From: Propionibacteriaceae bacterium
GTDB lineage: Bacteria > Actinomycetota > Actinomycetes > Propionibacteriales > Propionibacteriaceae
Direction: 5' to 3'
Length of the DNA stretch: 10,578 nt
Assembly: GCA_021323255.1 (NCBI GenBank)
Contig: JAJTCL010000302.1
Span: 1-10,578 of the forward strand
Shown here: piece by piece, positions 7,331 through 10,578 of the stretch
How positions within the stretch are numbered: position 1 is the stretch's first letter
Layout: every line of letters begins with the position of its first letter
Translations under genes and position numbers: made by a program
Notes under the pieces: model-generated
The model's input: only the letters and a program-made list of their open reading frames with translations
Database searches by the model: none
Told to the model about the DNA's origin: nothing

Positions 7331-8381
7331 ATGCCACGCGCACTTGTCATCGGTGGCGGTGTTGCCGGACCGGCTGTAGCGATGTTCTTGGCCAGCGACG
7401 GCTGGGAGGTCGAGATTTTCGAAGCCACCGCAAAACCCGACGACTACGCGGGCGCCTTTCTCAATGTCGCGACCAATGGACTCACCGTGCTCGACGCACT
7501 CGCCCTCCACGAACATTTGCTTTCCGACGCCCATCCCGCACCACACATGATCATGTGGAGCAGCACGGGTAAGCAACTCGGGTCAGTGCCGAACGGCCCT
7601 GCCGGTGACCCGGCCCGCGGCAGTGCCATCGTCCGCCGAGGCTGGCTACACCGAGTGCTCCGAGAGGGTTACCCATATCGATGCACACGCGCCGAATCCG
7701 CGCTACAGCGGATTGGTGGGGCTCGGCGGCTTCGCTCGGGTCGCCGGGCTTTCCCCGACGCCTGCCACCCAGCACTTCGTCTTCGGCCGGCGTTCATTCT
7801 TCGGCTATCTGGTACGCGAGGACGGCACGGTTTACTGGTTCGCCAACGTCACTGCGCCCGAACCGTCCCGCGGCTCGCTCGGCGACGCGTCGGTGGCTGA
7901 GTGGCTCGTCCGGTTGCGCGATCTGCACCAGGACGACCCGTATCCGGTGCCGCAGATCCTCGACGGCCATGACGGCGATCTCGGTGCCTACCCGATTTAC
8001 GACCTCAACGGAGTCCGTCACTGGAGTCGCGGACGCGTGGTCGCCGTGGGCGACGCAGTGCACGCCACCAGTCCCAGCGCGGGCCAGGGAGCCTCGCTCG
8101 CCCTCGAGGACGCGCAGAGCCTCGCAATCTGCCTGCGCGAAGAAGCTGATCATGAGGCAGCATTCGCCCGCTACCAGGCCGTACGACAGCCTCGAGCCGA
8201 CAAGGTCGTCGACTATGCGCGGAAGATCAACAGCCAGAAACGAGTCAGCAAGAGTCGGGTTGCCGTAGCCATCCGTGATGCGATGCTCCCGCTGTTTCTC
8301 AGACGCGCTGCCAACGATCGATCCAATGATTGGCTGTACAACTACCGCGTGATCCAGGGCCGCCCACTCAGTCAGTCCTGA
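7331..8381 (+). pseudogene. FAD-dependent monooxygenase (PHBH/UbiH-like), disrupted by an internal frame-shifting deletion
   Basis: Family: NAD(P)H- and FAD-dependent aromatic-ring hydroxylases, which include antibiotic-inactivating enzymes. The ATG at 7331 has a strong ribosome site (AGGAG at 7321-7325, 5 nt spacing). The first frame gives the N-terminal Rossmann motif VIGGGVAGPAVAMFL and continues to RRGWLHRVLRE (about residue 112, near 7667). After that, sensible sequence continues one frame over (RVTHIDAHAPNPRYSGLVG, from 7665) to the stop at 8381, including the second FAD motif VVAVGDAVHATSPSAGQGAS. About 45-55 residues normally between these blocks, holding the DG motif (usually GADGxxS), are missing, and the gap is not a multiple of three. 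Read as is, the first frame ends at 7900 as a 189-residue nonsense-tailed fragment. Restored length would be near 400, typical for the family. Divergent from marR and probably under its control; overlaps nadD tail to tail by 10 bp. Either a true pseudogene or an assembly gap. Confidence 0.8.
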
Positions 8382-9028
8382 TAGAGGCCACGCTTGGCGA
8401 TGTATTGCACGATGCCGTCCGGCACCAAGTACCAGATGGGCTCATGCAGCTGCACCCGAAGTCGGCATGCTGATGAGGAGATCGCCAGGGCCGGGATCTC
8501 GAGCAGGGTGACCTTGTCTTGGGGCAGCTGAGCGATCACTGGAGAATCAAAATCGACCCCTGGGCGGGTACAGCCGACAAAATGGGCAAGATCGAAAATC
8601 GAATCAACTTCGTGCCAGGTGAGAATCTGCGTCAGCGCATCCGCTCCAGTGATGAAGTACATGTCCACATCGTCGCCGCGCTCGATCCGCAGATCACGCA
8701 GCGTGTCCGCGGTGTAGGTAGGCCCATCTCGATCGATGTCGACCCGGCTGACGGTGAACCTCGGGTTGGACGCGGTAGCGATGACGGTCATCAGATAGCG
8801 ATCCTCAGCCGACGACACCTGTCGGTGCGTCTTCTGCCAGGGCTGCCCAGTGGGTACGAAAACAACCTCATCGAGGCTGAACCGCCCGGCCACTTCGCTC
8901 GCGGCGACCAGGTGGCCGTGGTGGATCGGATCGAACGTGCCACCCATCACGCCGAGCCGGTGACGTTGCTGCGGCTCGGTACCGCGCTGCCGGGCCAGCC
9001 CTGTCGCGCGAAGTGGCGGTGTGACCAT
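8372..9028 (-). CDS. nadD: Nicotinate-nucleotide adenylyltransferase
   Basis: Converts nicotinate mononucleotide and ATP to deamido-NAD and pyrophosphate, the committed adenylation step of NAD biosynthesis; cytosolic. The 218-residue product shows the nucleotidyltransferase start LGVMGGTFDPIHHGHL (25-40) with the HxGH catalytic motif at 36-39, a conserved FVPTGQPWQK substrate loop, the central DMYFITGADAL segment, and the C-terminal motif ISSSACR (183-189), a variant of the usual ISSTxxR. The end WYLVPDGIVQYI fits actinobacterial NadD. The ATG at 9028 leaves a longer leader than usual before GGTFDP, so a later start is possible, but it sits 3 nt after the stop of the 48-residue gene, which points to translational coupling. 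Unlike the neighbouring genes it looks intact. Part of the proA / small membrane protein / nadD unit. The gene often found next, rsfS, is absent; the monooxygenase gene comes in tail to tail instead. Confidence 0.95.
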   Translation of the reverse strand: MVTPPLRATGLARQRGTEPQQRHRLGVMGGTFDPIHHGHLVAASEVAGRFSLDEVVFVPTGQPWQKTHRQVSSAEDRYLMTVIATASNPRFTVSRVDIDRDGPTYTADTLRDLRIERGDDVDMYFITGADALTQILTWHEVDSIFDLAHFVGCTRPGVDFDSPVIAQLPQDKVTLLEIPALAISSSACRLRVQLHEPIWYLVPDGIVQYIAKRGLYQD

Positions 9029-9031
9029 GCC

Positions 9032-9178
9032 CTAACTGTGCGGGCGGCCTTTGCCGATCGACCAGGTGATCAGCAACAAGACGAGGAGGATGGCGAACCC
9101 CAGAACTCCAAATGCCCAGGCAGGAATCGGCAGCTCGCGGTGCGCCTCGGTCTGGAGGAGCGTCAGTCCCAGGGTCAT
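9032..9178 (-). CDS. 48-residue single-pass membrane protein between proA and nadD
   Basis: A short gene running from the ATG at 9178 to the TAG at 9032-9034. The product begins MTLGLTLLQTEAHRELPIPA and continues WAFGVLGFAILLVLLLITWS, followed by a basic end (IGKGRPHS). The stretch from about residue 20 to 40 is one hydrophobic helix; the positive C-terminus suggests an N-out, C-in orientation. The layout (acidic/His-containing head with an LPxPAW motif, one helix, short basic tail) is like small hypothetical proteins I recall at the proA-nadD junction of other actinobacteria; that recollection is unverified. No Shine-Dalgarno is seen, but TACGCT lies 6 nt before the ATG. The stop is only 3 nt before the nadD start, so the two are probably coupled. 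No function is known to me. Confidence 0.75.
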   Translation of the reverse strand: MTLGLTLLQTEAHRELPIPAWAFGVLGFAILLVLLLITWSIGKGRPHS

Positions 9179-9184
9179 ACGCGC

Positions 9185-9190
9185 AGCGTA
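9185..9190 (-). promoter_or_regulatory. Candidate -10 hexamer (TACGCT) for a leaderless orf48-nadD transcript
   Basis: On the - strand TACGCT fits TANNNT and ends 6 nt before the ATG at 9178, the same spacing as upstream of the cyclase and proA. The 54-bp gap after proA contains no ribosome site for this gene. No clear -35 box is visible, so this rests on the hexamer and its spacing. Confidence 0.35.
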
Positions 9191-9232
9191 GCGGTTCCGA
9201 CCAGTTGGTGGGCGGCTCCCAGGCGCGTCCGA

Positions 9233-10291
9233 CTACTGCCGGACTTGGCCGGACCCCGTCACCACATACTTGGTCGAGGTCATTTCGGGCAGACCCATCG
9301 GGCCACGCGCGTGCAGCTTCTGCGTAGAGATGCCGATTTCTGCTCCGAAGCCGAACTCGCCTCCGTCGACGAACCGACCTGAGGCGTTGACCAGGACCGC
9401 AGCCGCATCGACTTCGGCGGTGAATCGAGCAGCAGAGGTCTGCGATTCGGTAACGATCGTCTCTGTATGGCCGGTGCTGTAGCGGCGGATGTGCTGTAAC
9501 GCCGAGTCCAGAGAGTCCACGACGGCGGCGGCGAGGTCCAGCGAGAGATACTCCTCGGCAAAGTCTTTCTCGTCGAGCGCCATCTGTTCGTCTGCGGCAG
9601 CGTCGACGAAGACGTGACAGTTGCCCACTCCGGTCTCAATCACCGGCACTTGGCTGTTGCGGACCACGTTGTCGATCAAGCCTGCGCCGCCACGCGGAAT
9701 CAATACATCGACCAAACCGCGCGCAGCCATCAACTCATTCGTGACCTCGCGCGGACCGGGCACGAGCTGGATGGCCTCTGCCGGCAGTCCGGCATCGACC
9801 AGCCCAGTCTGAAGGGCATCGACCACCGCTGCGTTCGACTGGGCAGCCGAAGAGGAACCTCGCAGCAGAGCGGCGTTGCCCGACTTCAAGCAGATGCCGC
9901 CAGCGTCGGCGGTGACGTTGGGGCGCGCCTCGTAGATGATGCCGACGACACCGAACGGCACGCGAACCTGGCGGACCTGTACTCCGTTGGCGTTGGTCCA
10001 GCCGCGCACCACATCACCGACCGGGTCCGGCAGCGCCGCGAGCTCACGTAAGCCCTCGACCATGCCAGCGATCCTGTCCGGGGTCAGTCGCAGCCTGTCG
10101 ATCAATGCCGCGCTGGTTCCGTTCGCCTCAGCTCGGGAGACATCGCGCGCGTTGGCTTCCAAGATCGCGGTATCGGACTTGGCCAGCGCGTCGGCCATCG
10201 CGAGCAGAGCGGCGTCCTTGGTCGCTCTGGTGGCGCTGCTCAACGTGAGCGCTGCGGTTCGCGCCTTCTGGGCCTGTTCCTGAACGGTCAC
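9233..10291 (-). CDS. proA: Glutamate-5-semialdehyde dehydrogenase (gamma-glutamyl phosphate reductase), internally deleted and probably inactive
   Basis: ProA reduces gamma-glutamyl phosphate with NADPH to glutamate-5-semialdehyde, the second step of proline synthesis. The match is clear at both ends: VPFGVVGIIYEARPNVTADA (111-130), CLKSGNAALLRGSSSAA (134-150), VPVIETGVGNCHVFVDAAAD (215-234), then EEYLSLDLAAAVVDSLDSA (246-264) and GEFGFGAEIGISTQKLHARG (311-330). The 352 residues are too few: ProA is normally 410-430. The gap is at about residues 238-243 (9564-9579), where MALDEKDFAEEY joins two blocks normally about 65-70 residues apart. The missing stretch contains the family motif NAKTQRPSVCNAAE with the catalytic cysteine. 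The reading frame is preserved, so a stable but inactive protein could be made. The start is the GTG at 10291, with TAGATT 6 nt upstream and no close ribosome site. proB is not adjacent. Identification is certain; whether the deletion is real is open. Confidence 0.92.
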   Translation of the reverse strand: MTVQEQAQKARTAALTLSSATRATKDAALLAMADALAKSDTAILEANARDVSRAEANGTSAALIDRLRLTPDRIAGMVEGLRELAALPDPVGDVVRGWTNANGVQVRQVRVPFGVVGIIYEARPNVTADAGGICLKSGNAALLRGSSSAAQSNAAVVDALQTGLVDAGLPAEAIQLVPGPREVTNELMAARGLVDVLIPRGGAGLIDNVVRNSQVPVIETGVGNCHVFVDAAADEQMALDEKDFAEEYLSLDLAAAVVDSLDSALQHIRRYSTGHTETIVTESQTSAARFTAEVDAAAVLVNASGRFVDGGEFGFGAEIGISTQKLHARGPMGLPEMTSTKYVVTGSGQVRQ

Positions 10292-10297
10292 CGATCA

Positions 10298-10303
10298 AAT
10301 CTA
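10298..10303 (-). promoter_or_regulatory. Candidate -10 hexamer (TAGATT) for a leaderless proA transcript
   Basis: On the - strand TAGATT lies exactly 6 nt before the GTG at 10291, predicting transcription to begin at the start codon. The only purine-rich stretch upstream (GGCGG) is about 13 nt from the start, too far for normal ribosome binding. No convincing -35 element is seen. Confidence 0.4.
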
Positions 10304-10345
10304 ACCGCCTGTGACTCGTCCTGGTGGTCTCCCCTTGATCACATG

Positions 10346-10385
10346 GCGGTAGCTGCTGGCGCGTCGCGTTAGGCGCAGCTACCGC
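10346..10385. repeat. Perfect 11-bp inverted repeat between the hydrolase and proA genes
   Basis: GCGGTAGCTGC (10346-10356) and GCAGCTACCGC (10375-10385) are exact reverse complements with an 18-nt loop. On the - strand it lies about 85 nt past the hydrolase stop and about 55 nt before the proA start. No U-run follows it, so it is not a classical intrinsic terminator. It could be a U-less terminator, an mRNA-stabilising hairpin or a regulator site. The rest of 10292-10469 shows no gene. Confidence 0.6.
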
Positions 10386-10469
10386 GAGGTGTTGCTAATG
10401 CCCCGGAGTGGCCAAATGCGCTTCGGCGGCTGCCGACGTGTGCGCCTAGGGACGCTGACGAGCGCTGCG

Positions 10470-10578
10470 TCACCGGAAGCGGCGGAAGAACTCGCGGAGG
10501 TCACCGACCAGCAGGTCGGGGGCGTCGTGGGCGGCCCAGTGGCTGCCGCGGTCGAACTCGTTCCAGGAGACGATGTTG
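10470..10578 (-). CDS. Alpha/beta hydrolase, epoxide-hydrolase type (C-terminal 35 residues only)
   Basis: The gene enters from the right edge; the N-terminus lies outside the window. The last 35 residues read NIVSWNEFDRGSHWAAHDAP followed by DLLVGDLREFFRRFR and a TGA at 10470-10472. This matches the C-terminal end of epoxide hydrolases, where the typical text is like FDRGGHFAA followed by P-E-L and a final amphipathic helix. The His in GSHW (residue 13 of the fragment) is at the position of the catalytic-triad histidine. Codon use is extreme: 34 of 35 sense codons end in G or C, more biased than the neighbouring genes. Transcribed in the same direction as proA, 178 bp upstream of it. The exact substrate cannot be judged from this fragment. 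Confidence 0.8.
   Translation of the reverse strand, partial: NIVSWNEFDRGSHWAAHDAPDLLVGDLREFFRRFR

Noticed and set aside
8519..9382. Open + strand frame of 287 codons across nadD and the end of proA
   Set aside because: Antisense to nadD, the small membrane gene and proA, all clearly coding on the - strand; no protein-like motifs.
10451..10471. GACGC...GCGTC inverted repeat at the hydrolase stop codon as a terminator
   Set aside because: Only five base pairs with an 11-nt loop, overlaps the stop codon and has no T-run.

Overview
The window looks like chromosomal DNA from a high-GC Gram-positive bacterium (Actinomycetota). The evidence is a GC-rich third codon position, a proA / 48-residue membrane protein / nadD gene order, and several genes whose starts sit 6 nt after a TANNNT hexamer, as in actinobacterial leaderless genes. 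The genus cannot be fixed from sequence alone; Propionibacteriales (Kribbella/Nocardioides-like) is a guess.

Left part (1-4975). A very long + strand gene (from 144) encodes a signalling ATPase: two class III cyclase homology domains, an AAA/STAND-type ATPase and a long TPR-like helical tail, the layout of human soluble adenylyl cyclase. Its frame stays open to 4337, but from about 3957 codon bias shows that the opposite strand is the coding one. That opposite gene (3957-4878, - strand) encodes an exported Cys-rich protein of unknown function and is broken by a frameshift near 4690-4715.

Middle part (4976-8381). On the - strand, a MarR-type regulator (6751-7233) is followed by an MFS exporter with a C-terminal cyclic-nucleotide-binding domain (4976-6691). 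Divergent from marR is a flavin monooxygenase gene (7331-8381) with a frame-shifting internal deletion. The 97-bp gap between marR and the monooxygenase holds nested perfect inverted repeats that are probably the MarR operator. Cyclase plus cNMP-binding exporter suggests a local cyclic-nucleotide circuit; this is inference from proximity.

Right part (8372-10578). A housekeeping - strand block runs proA, a 48-residue single-pass membrane protein, then nadD. proA is open throughout but lacks about 65-70 internal residues, including the catalytic cysteine. nadD overlaps the monooxygenase gene tail to tail by 10 bp, where many actinobacteria carry rsfS. The right edge holds the last 35 residues of an alpha/beta hydrolase of the epoxide-hydrolase type, separated from proA by a region with a perfect 11-bp inverted repeat.

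Three genes (exported protein, monooxygenase, proA) carry indels and a fourth (cyclase) has a suspicious 3' end. That is either real decay of an accessory region reaching into proA, or sequence/assembly error. I found no tRNA, rRNA, CRISPR array, transposase or phage gene.
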